A DNA stretch of 45,533 nt from Halobacteroidaceae bacterium (GTDB lineage Bacteria > Bacillota > Halanaerobiia > B1SED10-174), in the NCBI GenBank assembly GCA_003554585.1, contig PWGV01000033.1, positions 1 to 45,533 of the forward strand, given 5' to 3'. Below the pieces are notes generated by a model that searched no databases, was not told the DNA's origin, and saw nothing but the letters and a program-made list of their open reading frames with translations. Both the position numbers and the translations under genes were made by a program. Shown here piece by piece: positions 32,505 to 42,036 of this stretch; the stretch's first letter is position 1, and every line of letters begins with the position of its first letter.

Positions 32505-35500
32505 ATGTCGGATTTTGTTCACCTGCACCTGCATACTCAATACAGCCTGTTGGATGGGGCGGTAAGTCTGAAAGGCCTTTTTAAAGCCCTGCCCGAAAAA
32601 AACATGTCAGCAGTGGCCATTACCGATCACGGGGTTCTTTATGCTGCGATTCCTTTTTATCAGCAGGCCAAGCAGGCAGGTATTCACCCCATAATAGGGT
32701 GCGAGGTTTACCTGACCCCCGGGTCCTATAAAGAAAAAAAACGCAAGGAAGAAAGCCTTTATCACCTGGTTTTACTGGCGGAAAACCTGGAAGGTTATCG
32801 CAACCTGATGGAACTGGTCAGTATTGCTAATACCGAAGGTTTTTATTATAAACCCCGCATTGACAAGGACACCCTGTATCGCTATCGGCGAGGTTTAATT
32901 GGTCTTACTGCCTGTTTAAGCGGCGAACTGCCTACCCTTGTAATTCAGGGGCAGGAAGAACAGGCTGACCAGGCCCTGGAAGAATATCTGCAAATTTTCG
33001 GCAAAGACCATTTCTTTTTAGAATTACAGGAACACGAATTAAAAGACCAGGTTCAGGTAAATAAATTTTTGCGGGATAGGGCCAGAAAAAAAGGTCTGGG
33101 TCTTGTCGCCAGCAATGATGTCCATTACCTTTCCCGCGACGATGCTGAAGCACACGATGTGCTTTTATGCATTCAAACGGGAAAAACGCTTGACGAAGAA
33201 GAAAGGATGCGTTTTCCCAACAGTAATTTTTACCTCCGCTCACCGGAAGAAATGGCCGAACTTTTTCCGGAAGAAAAAGAAGCCCTGGCCAATACTGTGA
33301 AAATTGCTCAACGGTGTCAGGTGGAATTAGCCTTTGACAAATTTTTTCTGCCGGAATATCCCGGTTCTTCGGAAAAAACTCCCGAACTTGAACTGGAAGA
33401 AAAATGTCTTGAGGGTTTAAATAGGTTGAAAATGGATTCCCCTGAGATCAGAAAGAGAATGGATTATGAACTGGATATAATCAAGAAAATGGGTTTTGCC
33501 TCATATTTTTTGATCGTCAACGATTTTATTGAATTCGCCCGGCGGGAAAACATTGCCGTTGGTCCGGGCCGGGGCTCTGTGGCAGGGAGTCTGGTGGCTT
33601 ACCTTTTGGGGATAACGGGCATAAACCCCCTGAAATACGGATTGATTTTTGAACGTTTTCTGAATCCGGAAAGGGTTACCATGCCCGATATTGATATTGA
33701 TTTTTGTTTTGAACGCCGGGAAGAGGTAGTGGAATATGTAACCGAAAAGTACGGCCAGGACCGGGTAGCCCAGATAATTACATTTGGAACAATGGCTGCC
33801 CGTGGAGTTATCAGGGATGTAGGAAGGGTTCTTGGGTTTCCCTACGGGGACGTGGACCGGGTTGCCAAGGAAATTCCTGCTGCCCCTGGGATTAACCTCA
33901 AGGAAGCCTTGCAGTATTCTCCAACCCTGAAAAAGCGCTATGAGGAAGAACCGGCAATAAAGAGGCTCCTGGACCTGGCGCTTAAAGTTGAGGGTTCTCC
34001 CCGGCACCCCTCTGTCCATGCTGCAGGGGTTGTTATTGCTCCGGACAGGATCACCAAATTTACTCCCCTGCAGAAAAATAAAGAGGATATAACAACCCAG
34101 TATGATATGGGCTCGATCGAAGATATAGGGCTTTTGAAAGTTGATTTCCTGGGCTTGAGGACTCTAACGGTAATTGACCATGCGACCAGAAAGATTAAAG
34201 AGCAGTTGAAAGTTGAGGTGGATCTGGAACGGGTTGGACTGGAAGATCAAAAAACCTATGAATTACTGCAAACTGGTCGAACCCTGGGCGTTTTCCAGAT
34301 GGAATCCGCCCTCTATCAAAGGCTAACCCGGGATTATCAACCCGATTCTTTTGAAGATATTATTGCCATAATTGCCCTGGGTCGACCTGGCCCCATGGGC
34401 AGTGATCGTTTTCATGATTTTATCCAATCAAGACATGGTCGCCAGGAAATTAACTATCCCCACCCCCTGTTAAAAGAAATCCTTGAAGAAACCTACGGGG
34501 TAATTCTCTACCAGGAGCAGGTAATGCAGATTGCAAGTCACCTGGGTGATCTTACCATGGGGGAAGCGGATAACCTGCGAAGGGGAATGGGGAAGAAGAA
34601 GGAAGATTTAATTCAGCAGTACAAGGGGAAGTTTATTGAAAATTCAATGGCAAAGGGTTTGAGCAGGGAAAAGGCGGAGGAAATTTTCGAACTCATGGAA
34701 TATTTCGGGGGTTATGGGTTTAATAAATCCCATTCGGCCGCTTATGCCCTTTTATCCTACAGGACAGCATACCTGAAAGCCAATTATCCCCTGCAATTCA
34801 TGGTTGCTCTCCTGAATTCGGTTAAGGATAATACCGATAAAGTAGCCCTGTATCTGCAGGAATGTCGGGACATGGATATCGAGGTTTTACCACCGGATAT
34901 TAACCAGAGCGGCTATGATTTTACCCCTGCTGGTGATTCTTTGCGGTTCGGCCTGGGGGCAATAAAAAATGTTGGACAGAGCGCAATTGAAACCATTGTC
35001 GAAGCCCGTAAGGAAGGGGAATTCACCTCTCTATACGATTTCTGTCGCCGAACTGACCTGGGTCGAGTCAACCACAGGGTTTTAGAAAGCCTGATTAAAG
35101 CAGGAGCCTTTGCTTCGCTGGGTTTCAAGCGTTCGCAGCTAATGGCGATTATGGAACAAACTTTTCAAAGGGCACTGAGCCAGAGAAAGGCCAGGGACCA
35201 GGGACAGAAATCGCTTTTTGGGGGGATGGAAGAACAGATTTTCTCCGGGGATATTGAAATTTCCGACATCGAAGAATACTCAGCACAGGAATTACTGAGA
35301 ATGGAAAGAGAAACCCTGGGTTTTTATATTTCCGGTCATCCCCTGGACCCCTATTATAAACTTTTGGAAAGGGAGGGGGTAACTCCCCTGGAGCATTTAG
35401 GCGCAAAAGATGACCAGAGCAGGGTGAGAATCGGAGGATTGATTGCCAGGATAACACCCCACCAAACCAAGCGAGGTCAGCAAATGGCTTTTATTTTGCT

Positions 35501-35930
35501 GGAAGATAGAGTGGCCCAGGTAGAGATTATTGTTTTCCCGGATATTTTCAGCAATAACCGGGAACTTATCGAAGTTGGGCAGGCGTTAATAATTGACGGG
35601 AAGATTGACCAGCAGGAAGAAGAAGGTCCCAAAATACTTGCTGAAGAAATTAAAAAGTTAGAGGTTCCTTTCCGGGTAGAGATGGATATTGAAAAGATTC
35701 CCCCGGGATTCTGGAGAGAACTCAAGGAAGTTTTGTTTGCATATTCGGGGTCCTGTCCGATTTACCTGGAACTGAAAAGGGGAAATGAGAAAATTACTAT
35801 TGCCCTCGGAAATGCTTTCAGGGCACCGACCGATGAAGGGGAAAGAAAAAAATTACAGGCAGATATTAAAAAACTTCTCGGGGGGAATAAAGGAGAGGGA
35901 GCAGGTAAAAATGAAAGAAAAAATAATTGA
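32505..35930 (+). CDS. dnaE: DNA polymerase III alpha subunit DnaE
   Basis: A 1141-residue C-family replicative polymerase of the DnaE type. The PHP domain opens FVHLHLHTQYSLLDGAV and keeps its metal ligands (ITDHGVLY, SNDVHYLSRDDAEAHDVLLC). The catalytic Asp residues are in MPDIDIDF, with upstream GPGRGSVAGSLVAYLLGITGINPL. The fingers and tandem HhH region (FNKSHSAAYALLSYRTAYLKANYP) and the OB domain (RVRIGGLIARITPHQTKRGQQMAFILLEDR) are present; there is no PolC exonuclease. The ATG at 32505 is six bases after AGGAGGGG. It begins a dense run of plus-strand genes, and its end overlaps pgpA by 20 bases. Confidence 0.97.
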   Translation: MSDFVHLHLHTQYSLLDGAVSLKGLFKALPEKNMSAVAITDHGVLYAAIPFYQQAKQAGIHPIIGCEVYLTPGSYKEKKRKEESLYHLVLLAENLEGYRNLMELVSIANTEGFYYKPRIDKDTLYRYRRGLIGLTACLSGELPTLVIQGQEEQADQALEEYLQIFGKDHFFLELQEHELKDQVQVNKFLRDRARKKGLGLVASNDVHYLSRDDAEAHDVLLCIQTGKTLDEEERMRFPNSNFYLRSPEEMAELFPEEKEALANTVKIAQRCQVELAFDKFFLPEYPGSSEKTPELELEEKCLEGLNRLKMDSPEIRKRMDYELDIIKKMGFASYFLIVNDFIEFARRENIAVGPGRGSVAGSLVAYLLGITGINPLKYGLIFERFLNPERVTMPDIDIDFCFERREEVVEYVTEKYGQDRVAQIITFGTMAARGVIRDVGRVLGFPYGDVDRVAKEIPAAPGINLKEALQYSPTLKKRYEEEPAIKRLLDLALKVEGSPRHPSVHAAGVVIAPDRITKFTPLQKNKEDITTQYDMGSIEDIGLLKVDFLGLRTLTVIDHATRKIKEQLKVEVDLERVGLEDQKTYELLQTGRTLGVFQMESALYQRLTRDYQPDSFEDIIAIIALGRPGPMGSDRFHDFIQSRHGRQEINYPHPLLKEILEETYGVILYQEQVMQIASHLGDLTMGEADNLRRGMGKKKEDLIQQYKGKFIENSMAKGLSREKAEEIFELMEYFGGYGFNKSHSAAYALLSYRTAYLKANYPLQFMVALLNSVKDNTDKVALYLQECRDMDIEVLPPDINQSGYDFTPAGDSLRFGLGAIKNVGQSAIETIVEARKEGEFTSLYDFCRRTDLGRVNHRVLESLIKAGAFASLGFKRSQLMAIMEQTFQRALSQRKARDQGQKSLFGGMEEQIFSGDIEISDIEEYSAQELLRMERETLGFYISGHPLDPYYKLLEREGVTPLEHLGAKDDQSRVRIGGLIARITPHQTKRGQQMAFILLEDRVAQVEIIVFPDIFSNNRELIEVGQALIIDGKIDQQEEEGPKILAEEIKKLEVPFRVEMDIEKIPPGFWRELKEVLFAYSGSCPIYLELKRGNEKITIALGNAFRAPTDEGERKKLQADIKKLLGGNKGEGAGKNERKNN

Positions 35931-36402
35931 CATGCTAAAAAAAAGAGGGGTTAACCTGGAGGAAATTGCCGAAATCGTTCTGGATATGCAGGGCCCCTAT
36001 AACGAAGGTTTAAGTTTTGATGAATGCCTCTGGAGTGTTCAGATGGTTATTGAAAAAAGAGAAGTCCAGCACGTTATCCTTACGGGGGTTACCTTAGATA
36101 AATTGACCGAAGAGAAAAAAATCGAAGAACCTTTACTCTCAATAATCGCCAATGATGAGCCCCTTTACGGGGTTGATGAAACTCTGGCCATGGGTATTGC
36201 CACAATTTATGGAACTATAGGAGTAACTTCCTTCGGGTATCTGGATAAGGCCAAACCGGGGATAATGGGTAGACTCGATAAAAAGGAAAGCCAATTAATT
36301 CATACTTTTATGGATGATATTGTGGCAGGTATCGCTGCCGCAGCAGCCGCAAGAATTGCCCATACCAGGGAAACAGGCGAAATTGAAGACGATATTTCCT
36401 GA
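35911..36402 (+). CDS. Phosphatidylglycerophosphatase A-like protein (YutG/PgpA)
   Basis: A 163-residue PgpA-family protein. The sequence RGVNLEEIAEIVLDMQ, KREVQHVILTGVTLDKL, LYGVDETLAMGIATIYGTIGVTSFGYLDKAKPGI and HTFMDDIVAGIAAAAAARIAH follows the YutG pattern closely. In E. coli, PgpA dephosphorylates phosphatidylglycerol phosphate; this shorter soluble-looking branch is assigned by homology. The start at 35911 follows GGAGAGGGAGCAGG; an in-frame start at 35785 would lie inside dnaE and is rejected. Translation is probably coupled to dnaE. Confidence 0.85.
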   Translation: MKEKIIDMLKKRGVNLEEIAEIVLDMQGPYNEGLSFDECLWSVQMVIEKREVQHVILTGVTLDKLTEEKKIEEPLLSIIANDEPLYGVDETLAMGIATIYGTIGVTSFGYLDKAKPGIMGRLDKKESQLIHTFMDDIVAGIAAAAAARIAHTRETGEIEDDIS

Positions 36403-36419
36403 AAAGGAGCGGAGCAATC

Positions 36420-37859
36420 ATGGAGGAAAGAACGGAATTTGATGCCCTGGGAGAATTAAAAATCCCGGAGGACGCCTATTACGGTGTTCAGACCAAGAGA
36501 GCAGCTGATAATTTCCCTATTACTGGCTACCCTGTCCACGGGGCCCTGATAAAAGCCCTCGGGGTGGTAAAAAAAGCAGCACTGGCTGTAAATATGGAGC
36601 TGGGCATGATCGAAGAAAAGAAAGGTAGAGCGCTCCTTCAGGCCTCCCAGGAGGTTATTGACGGAGAATTTCAGGATCAGTTTATTGTCGATACAATCCA
36701 GGGGGGAGCGGGAACCTCATTTAACATGAACATGAATGAGGTTCTGGCCAATCGGGCTCTGGAAATCCTGGAAGAACCCCGGGGAAATTACCGGGTTATT
36801 CACCCCAATAATCATGTCAACATGGGCCAATCAACAAATGATGTTGTGCCAACGGCTATCCGACTGGGAGCAATAAAGCTTCTTGATAAATTAATGAATG
36901 AATTTCGGGAATTGATTCATTCCCTTAAAGGAAAAAGCGAGGAATTTGATAGTGTAATTAAAATGGGGAGGACTCACCTCCAGGATGCCATTCCTATCCG
37001 GCTGGGGCAGGAGTTAAAAGCTTATTCCGCCGCCTTGGGAAGAGACGTGGAAAGGATGACTGTCGCCCGCCGGGACCTGATGACTGTCAACTTGGGGGCA
37101 ACTGCCATTGGTACTGGGTTAAACGCTCACCAGGAATATGTAAAGATTGTTACTCGCAAATTGCGAGAACTTACCGAACTTGATATGAAGCAGGCTTCGG
37201 ACCTGGTCGACGCTACCCAGAACCAGGATGAACTGATTCAGCTTTCGGGTTGTTTGAGAACCGCCGCGGTGAATTTATGTAAAATGTCCAATGATCTTCG
37301 CCTTCTGGCTTCTGGTCCCCGGGCAGGTTTTGGGGAGATTAACCTGCCTGCGGTTCAGCCCGGATCATCGATAATGCCCGGGAAAGTAAACCCTGTAATT
37401 CCGGAAGTAATTAACCAGATTTCTTTCCAGGTGCAGGGCAACGATCACACCGTGGCCCTGGCCGGGCAGGCCGGGCAGCTCGAACTAAACGTCATGATGC
37501 CGGTCTTGGTCTTTAACCTTTATCAATCCCTTGATATAATGGTATATGGCGCGAAAATATTTAACGAAAAATGTGTGCAGGGGATAACTCCTAACCGGGA
37601 ACGGTGCCAACAAATGGTGGAAGAAAGTTTGGGGATAATAACGGCAATTAGCCCCCACATAGGTTATGAAGCTGCTTCTAGGGTGGCCAAGAAGGCTCTT
37701 GATACGGGGAAGTCTCTTCGGCAGATTTTGCTGGAAGAAGGGATGTTAACCAGCGAAGAACTTGACATAATCCTCGATCCCATGGAAATGACAGAACCGG
37801 GAATAGCAGGAGGAGAGTTACTGAGAAGGCTTAGCGATGAACAGGGAAGTGATAGATGA
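36420..37859 (+). CDS. aspA: Aspartate ammonia-lyase
   Basis: A 479-residue member of the aspartase/fumarase superfamily. Signatures: YYGVQTKRAADNFPITG, GGAGTSFNMNMNEVLANRALE, MGQSTNDVVPTA, MGRTHLQDAIPIRLGQE and the mobile catalytic loop GSSIMPGKVNPVIPEVINQ. Aspartase releases ammonia from aspartate to give fumarate. The PGKVNPVIPE form and the length favour AspA over FumC, but a fumarase role cannot be excluded by eye. It has an AAAGGAGCGGAG-type site, follows pgpA by 17 bases, and its stop overlaps the next start. Confidence 0.87.
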   Translation: MEERTEFDALGELKIPEDAYYGVQTKRAADNFPITGYPVHGALIKALGVVKKAALAVNMELGMIEEKKGRALLQASQEVIDGEFQDQFIVDTIQGGAGTSFNMNMNEVLANRALEILEEPRGNYRVIHPNNHVNMGQSTNDVVPTAIRLGAIKLLDKLMNEFRELIHSLKGKSEEFDSVIKMGRTHLQDAIPIRLGQELKAYSAALGRDVERMTVARRDLMTVNLGATAIGTGLNAHQEYVKIVTRKLRELTELDMKQASDLVDATQNQDELIQLSGCLRTAAVNLCKMSNDLRLLASGPRAGFGEINLPAVQPGSSIMPGKVNPVIPEVINQISFQVQGNDHTVALAGQAGQLELNVMMPVLVFNLYQSLDIMVYGAKIFNEKCVQGITPNRERCQQMVEESLGIITAISPHIGYEAASRVAKKALDTGKSLRQILLEEGMLTSEELDIILDPMEMTEPGIAGGELLRRLSDEQGSDR

Positions 37860-38341
37860 TGGGATTTCTATCTGAAATCCCCCCGGCTATTTGGGTTGTC
37901 CTAACTGGAGCGGCACCCATTTTTGAGTTGCGGGGAGCCATTCCCCTGGCCTGGCAGTTTGGTTTTGATCCGGGGGCAGCGTTTTTACTCGCGGTACTGG
38001 GAAATCTCTTTCCAATAATTCCCCTGCTATTATTTTTAAGGGTTGTCCGGGAATTTCTGGAAGCAAACGTTCCTAACTTCAAATCCTTTTTTAACTGGCT
38101 GGATAGAAGGACATTCAGGCGGAGCAGCCGGGTGGAGAAGTATGGAATAATTGGCCTGATTATTTTAACAGCGATTCCCCTGCCAACAACCGGGGCCTGG
38201 ACTGCTTCTCTCGCTGCGGTTTTATTTAAACTTCCATTCTGGCCTTCCTTTTTTGCGATTCTTACCGGAGTAATTTTAGCGGGTACCCTGGTCACCTTAA
38301 TTACCTTTGGTTTTATATCCAATTTTTTTATGGTAGGTTGA
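37856..38341 (+). CDS. COG2426 small membrane protein (putative small multidrug export family)
   Basis: A 161-residue membrane protein with about four helices. It matches the Sm_multidrug_ex family: AAPIFELRGAIPLAWQFGF near the start, then LGNLFPIIPLLLFLRVVREFLE, a charged loop, KYGIIGLIILTAIPLPTTGAWTASLAAVLF and a final helix. The ELRGAIP and PLPTTGAW re-entrant motifs resemble DedA proteins. The export role in the family name is weakly supported. Its ATG overlaps the aspA stop (ATGA). Confidence 0.85.
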   Translation: MMGFLSEIPPAIWVVLTGAAPIFELRGAIPLAWQFGFDPGAAFLLAVLGNLFPIIPLLLFLRVVREFLEANVPNFKSFFNWLDRRTFRRSSRVEKYGIIGLIILTAIPLPTTGAWTASLAAVLFKLPFWPSFFAILTGVILAGTLVTLITFGFISNFFMVG

Positions 38342-38432
38342 GCTGGAGAAATTAATAAAAGAAAAAACTATTCAACAGGTAGAGTTGAGCAAAGGGTCGG
38401 GTTTACAATGTGGAGGAAGGGGGACACAAGTA

Positions 38433-39431
38433 ATGAGAAAGATTGGGGTAATAACCAGCGGGGGAGATGCGCCGGGAATGAACGCAGCCCTGCGGGCTAT
38501 TGTCAGGAATGGAATCTACAAAGGCATCGGCGTTTATGCTTTCCAGCATGGTTTCCAGGGTTTAATAAATAAAAAATTTAGCCCCATGCAGAGAGGCAGT
38601 GTTGCTGATATCATCCAGCGGGGAGGAACAATATTGCAAACTGCCCGTTGCGAGGAATTTAAAACCAAAGAAGGAAGAACCAAAGCCGCCGAAAATTTGA
38701 AAGAACTGGGCATTTCGGGCCTTGTAATAATTGGAGGAGATGGTTCTTTTCGAGGCGGAGAATTATTACAAAAGGAACACGGAATTGAAGTTGTGGGAGT
38801 TCCGGCAACTATTGATAATGATATTGGGGGAACGGATTTCTGTATTGGGTTCGACACAGCAGTAAATACAGTTATCGATGCTGTGAATAAAATCCGGGAT
38901 ACGGCCACTTCCCATGAAAGGATTTTTGTGGTGGAAATAATGGGAAGAGAACGTGGTTTTCTTGCTCTTTATGCAGGCCTTGCGGCCGGAGCGGAATCAA
39001 TTCTAATTCCAGAAAGACCTGCTCCTCTTAAGGATATTTGCGATAAATTGGAACACGGTTTCAAAAGAGGCAAGAAACACAGCATAATCATGGTAGCGGA
39101 GGGAGTAGGCGGTGATTTTTATACCAATCGGGACCTGAAAAAAACCCCTGCTTTTGCTCTTAGTGAAGCTATTAGCGATAGGCTTGGCCACGAAACCAGG
39201 GTTATTGTTCTCGGTCACCTGCAGAGAGGAGGGGCTCCTTCCGGCCGGGACCGAATTCTGGCAAGCAGGATGGGGGCTTCTGCAGTTGATTCATTATGCG
39301 AGGGGAAGTCTGGTTTAATGATCGGGATGGTTCATGAAGAAATGAAGGCAACACCCCTGGGAGAAGCTCTGGCCCAGGAGCCTCAAATTAACGAAGAAAT
39401 GTTACAACTTTCTCATATTCTATCCCTTTAA
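38433..39431 (+). CDS. pfkA: 6-phosphofructokinase
   Basis: A 332-residue phosphofructokinase. It begins MRKIGVITSGGDAPGMNAALRAIVR; GGDGSFRGGELL keeps the Gly typical of ATP-dependent enzymes; PATIDNDIGGTDFCIGFDTAVNT contains the catalytic Asp region (PPi enzymes have PKTIDND). Also present are MGRERGFLALYAG and GHLQRGGAPSGRDR. It commits fructose 6-phosphate to glycolysis and so pairs with pyk downstream. The start at 38433 has GGAGGAAGGGGG upstream; an in-frame start at 38385 has no site. Confidence 0.95.
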   Translation: MRKIGVITSGGDAPGMNAALRAIVRNGIYKGIGVYAFQHGFQGLINKKFSPMQRGSVADIIQRGGTILQTARCEEFKTKEGRTKAAENLKELGISGLVIIGGDGSFRGGELLQKEHGIEVVGVPATIDNDIGGTDFCIGFDTAVNTVIDAVNKIRDTATSHERIFVVEIMGRERGFLALYAGLAAGAESILIPERPAPLKDICDKLEHGFKRGKKHSIIMVAEGVGGDFYTNRDLKKTPAFALSEAISDRLGHETRVIVLGHLQRGGAPSGRDRILASRMGASAVDSLCEGKSGLMIGMVHEEMKATPLGEALAQEPQINEEMLQLSHILSL

Positions 39432-39449
39432 ATACCGGAGGTGTGTAGA

Positions 39450-40109
39450 TTGACGGAAATAATCAGTCCCAAGGAGGCTGCAAAAAAGGTTAAAGATGGT
39501 ATGTCGGTTATGGTTGGGGGGTTTATGGTTGTCGGGAGTCCTAATACAATAATCGATGCCCTGGTCGAAGAAGGAATGAAGGATTTGTCCCTGATTTTGA
39601 ATGATACAGGTTTTCCTGATAGTGGGGTAGGTAAACTGGTTGCAGCAGATCAGCTCAAAAAGGTTATTGTATCTCATATCGGAACCAACAAAATAACCGG
39701 GGAAAAAATGAATAATAAAGAAATTGAAGTTGAACTGGTTCCCCAGGGAACCCTTGCCGAGCAGATCAGGGCCGGCGGTGCTGGGCTGGGGGGAGTTCTT
39801 ACCCCAACTGGAGTTGGAACTGTAGTCCAGGAAGGGAAAAGGGTAATTAACGTTGAGGGGCAGGACTTTATTCTGGCCACACCCCTTAGAGCCGATGTTG
39901 CTTTGCTCAAGGCTCATAAAGCGGACCTGGCCGGCAATCTCGTGTTCAGGAGGGCGGCCCGCAATTTCAATCCTCTCATGGCTACTGCTGCCGACCTGGT
40001 TATTGTAGAAGCTGAAGAGATCCTGGAAATAGGGGGAATTGATCCCGACGAAGTTGTAACTCCCGGGATTTTCGTAGATTATCTGGTGAAAAGGGGAGGT
40101 GCAGCCTGA
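39450..40109 (+). CDS. atoD: 3-oxoacid CoA-transferase subunit A
   Basis: A 219-residue alpha subunit of a class I CoA-transferase. Motifs: VKDGMSVMVGGFMVVGSPNTIIDAL (CoA-binding GGF), LIVNDTGFPDSGVG-like LILNDTGFPDSGVG, HIGTN and EVELVPQGTLAEQIRAGGAGLGGVLTPTGVGT. TTG 39450, six bases after CCGGAGGTG, is the likely start; GTG 39441 lies inside that site. It overlaps subunit B by one base. With the thiolase next door it suggests acetoacetyl-CoA/acetate or butyrate exchange; the exact acyl partner is not shown. Confidence 0.92.
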   Translation: MTEIISPKEAAKKVKDGMSVMVGGFMVVGSPNTIIDALVEEGMKDLSLILNDTGFPDSGVGKLVAADQLKKVIVSHIGTNKITGEKMNNKEIEVELVPQGTLAEQIRAGGAGLGGVLTPTGVGTVVQEGKRVINVEGQDFILATPLRADVALLKAHKADLAGNLVFRRAARNFNPLMATAADLVIVEAEEILEIGGIDPDEVVTPGIFVDYLVKRGGAA

Positions 40110-40768
40110 TGGATAAGCAGCAGAAACGCAACCTGATAGCCCAACGGGTGGCCAGGGAATTTAAAGATGGTGACGTTGTTAACCTGGGAATTGGAATGCC
40201 GACTCTTGTAGGCAACTTTATTGATGGTGATAAAAAAGTAATTCTGCAGTCGGAAAATGGTTTTCTGGGAGTAGGACCTGCTCCTGAACCGGGTCAGGAA
40301 GATCCAGATGTGGTTAATGCAGGGGGACAGCCGGTTTCCATTCTTACCGGTGGAGCCTGCTTTGATAGTGCCACTTCTTTTGGTATTATCAGGGGAGGTC
40401 ATGTAGACGCAACTGTCCTGGGCGCCCTGGAGGTTGATGAAGAGGGTAATCTGGCTAACTGGATGATTCCAGGCAAACTGGTTCCGGGAATGGGTGGAGC
40501 TATGGATCTGGTTGTGGGAGCCCAAAAAGTAATTATTGCCACTGAACACTGTAATAAAAAAGGAGAACCCAAAATACTCCGCAAGTGCAAACTGCCCCTG
40601 ACTGCAACCAAAGAGGTGGATTTGATTGTTACCGAGCTGGCAGTAATTGAAGTTACTCTTTCCGGACTATTGCTCAGAGAAGTCGCGGAAGCTTCTTCAA
40701 TTGCAGAGGTCCAGGAAAAAACAGAAGCAGAACTAATTATTCCCGATGACGTGGGAGTTTTAAAGTAA
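40109..40768 (+). CDS. atoA: 3-oxoacid CoA-transferase subunit B
   Basis: A 219-residue beta subunit. The catalytic Glu is in LQSENGFLGVGPAP, with VVNLGIGMPTLVGNFI upstream and GGAMDLVVGAQKVIIATEH downstream. The Glu forms the covalent CoA thioester intermediate. Its ATG overlaps the TGA of subunit A, so the two subunits are made in step. The thiolase gene follows after 21 bases. Confidence 0.93.
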   Translation: MDKQQKRNLIAQRVAREFKDGDVVNLGIGMPTLVGNFIDGDKKVILQSENGFLGVGPAPEPGQEDPDVVNAGGQPVSILTGGACFDSATSFGIIRGGHVDATVLGALEVDEEGNLANWMIPGKLVPGMGGAMDLVVGAQKVIIATEHCNKKGEPKILRKCKLPLTATKEVDLIVTELAVIEVTLSGLLLREVAEASSIAEVQEKTEAELIIPDDVGVLK

Positions 40769-40789
40769 AAATTTAGAGGAGGGTTAACT

Positions 40790-41971
40790 TTGGAGAGAGT
40801 TGTAATTGTTGAAGGTGTTAGAACTGCTGTTGGTGGATACGGGGGGACCTTAAAGGATTTTGCTGCCTGGCAGCTGGGGAAGATAGTAATTGCAGAAGCT
40901 TTAAAACGTAGCAAAATTGAGGGGAACCAGGTTGATGAAGTTTTGATGGGTAATATTTTGCAGGCAGGGCAGGGAATGCATCCCACCCGGCAGGCTTCTC
41001 TTGCAGCTAATGTTCCCAACGAGGTTCCGGTTATGACAGTTAACAAGGTTTGCGGGTCGGGCTTGAAAACCGTGGCCCTCGCTGCCCAATCCATTAAACT
41101 GGGAGAAGGGGATATTATTGTTGCCGGGGGAATGGAGAGCATGAGCCAGGCTCCTTATTACTTACCCCAGGCCCGCTGGGGTTATAAAATGGGGCACGGG
41201 AAAGTTGAAGATGCAATGATTAAAGATGGCCTCTGGTGCTCCCTAACAGACCAGCACATGGGTAATACTGCCGAGGCTATTGCAGAAAAATACAATATTT
41301 CCCGGGAAGAACAGGATGAGTTTGCAGCTGGAAGCCAGGCCAAAGCCCAAAAAGCCCTGGAAGAAGGCTGGTTCAAGGAGGAAATTGTTCCAGTAGAAAT
41401 ACCCCAGCGGAAAAAGGACCCGATAATTTTTGACCAGGACGAGCATCCACGCCCGGGGGCAACTGCTGATAAATTAGCCAAGATGAGGCCTGCTTTTAAA
41501 AAGGATGGAAGTGTAACCGCGGGGAACGCTTCAGGAATCAATGATGGAGCAGCAGCCCTGGTTATTATGAGTGAATCCAAAGCGAAAGAACTTGGACTTG
41601 AGCCCATTGCTTATCTGGAAAGCTATGCCTCCGCTGGAGTCGATCCCCTCTACATGGGAATGGGTCCAGTTCCTGCAGTCAAAAAAGCTTTAGATAAAGC
41701 CAACTTAACCATTGATGATATTGACCTGATCGAGGCCAATGAAGCCTTTGCAGTTCAGGCTCTCGCAGTAGGAAAAGAACTAGGCTTTAAAGATGACCGG
41801 GTGAATGTAGGTGGAGGAGCAATTGCTCTGGGTCACCCCATAGGGGCAAGTGGGTCAAGGATCCTTGTTACCCTGCTTGGTCATATGAAGCGCCTGGGAA
41901 AAGAAACAGGGCTGGCTACATTATGTATTGGCGGAGGCATGGGCATAGCTGCAGTTGTAAGAAAAGCATAG
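40790..41971 (+). CDS. Acetyl-CoA acetyltransferase (thiolase)
   Basis: A 393-residue thiolase. The nucleophile Cys88 is in [14 protein letters not shown]; the other active-site parts are [27 protein letters not shown] with catalytic His, and the second Cys in [10 protein letters not shown]. The length and the MGQ-like [17 protein letters not shown] region match ThlA/AtoB biosynthetic-type acetyl-CoA C-acetyltransferases. It interconverts two acetyl-CoA and acetoacetyl-CoA. The TTG start follows GAGGAGGG. It is the last gene before a strong terminator. Confidence 0.95.
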   Translation: MERVVIVEGVRTAVGGYGGTLKDFAAWQLGKIVIAEALKRSKIEGNQVDEVLMGNILQAGQGMHPTRQASLAANVPNEVPVMTVNKVCGSGLKTVALAAQSIKLGEGDIIVAGGMESMSQAPYYLPQARWGYKMGHGKVEDAMIKDGLWCSLTDQHMGNTAEAIAEKYNISREEQDEFAAGSQAKAQKALEEGWFKEEIVPVEIPQRKKDPIIFDQDEHPRPGATADKLAKMRPAFKKDGSVTAGNASGINDGAAALVIMSESKAKELGLEPIAYLESYASAGVDPLYMGMGPVPAVKKALDKANLTIDDIDLIEANEAFAVQALAVGKELGFKDDRVNVGGGAIALGHPIGASGSRILVTLLGHMKRLGKETGLATLCIGGGMGIAAVVRKA

Positions 41972-41979
41972 AAAAAATT

Positions 41980-42005
41980 CAGGCCCCGTCAGGGGCCTGG
42001 TTTTT
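41980..42005 (+). terminator. Terminator after the thiolase gene
   Basis: CAGGCCCC (41980-41987) pairs perfectly with GGGGCCTG (41992-41999) around GTCA, then GTTTTTCC. It separates the long upstream operon from pyk, for which no clear promoter of its own was found. Confidence 0.88.
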
Positions 42006-42036
42006 CCAGAGTTTGTTTAGCAAAGGAGGTGGGAAA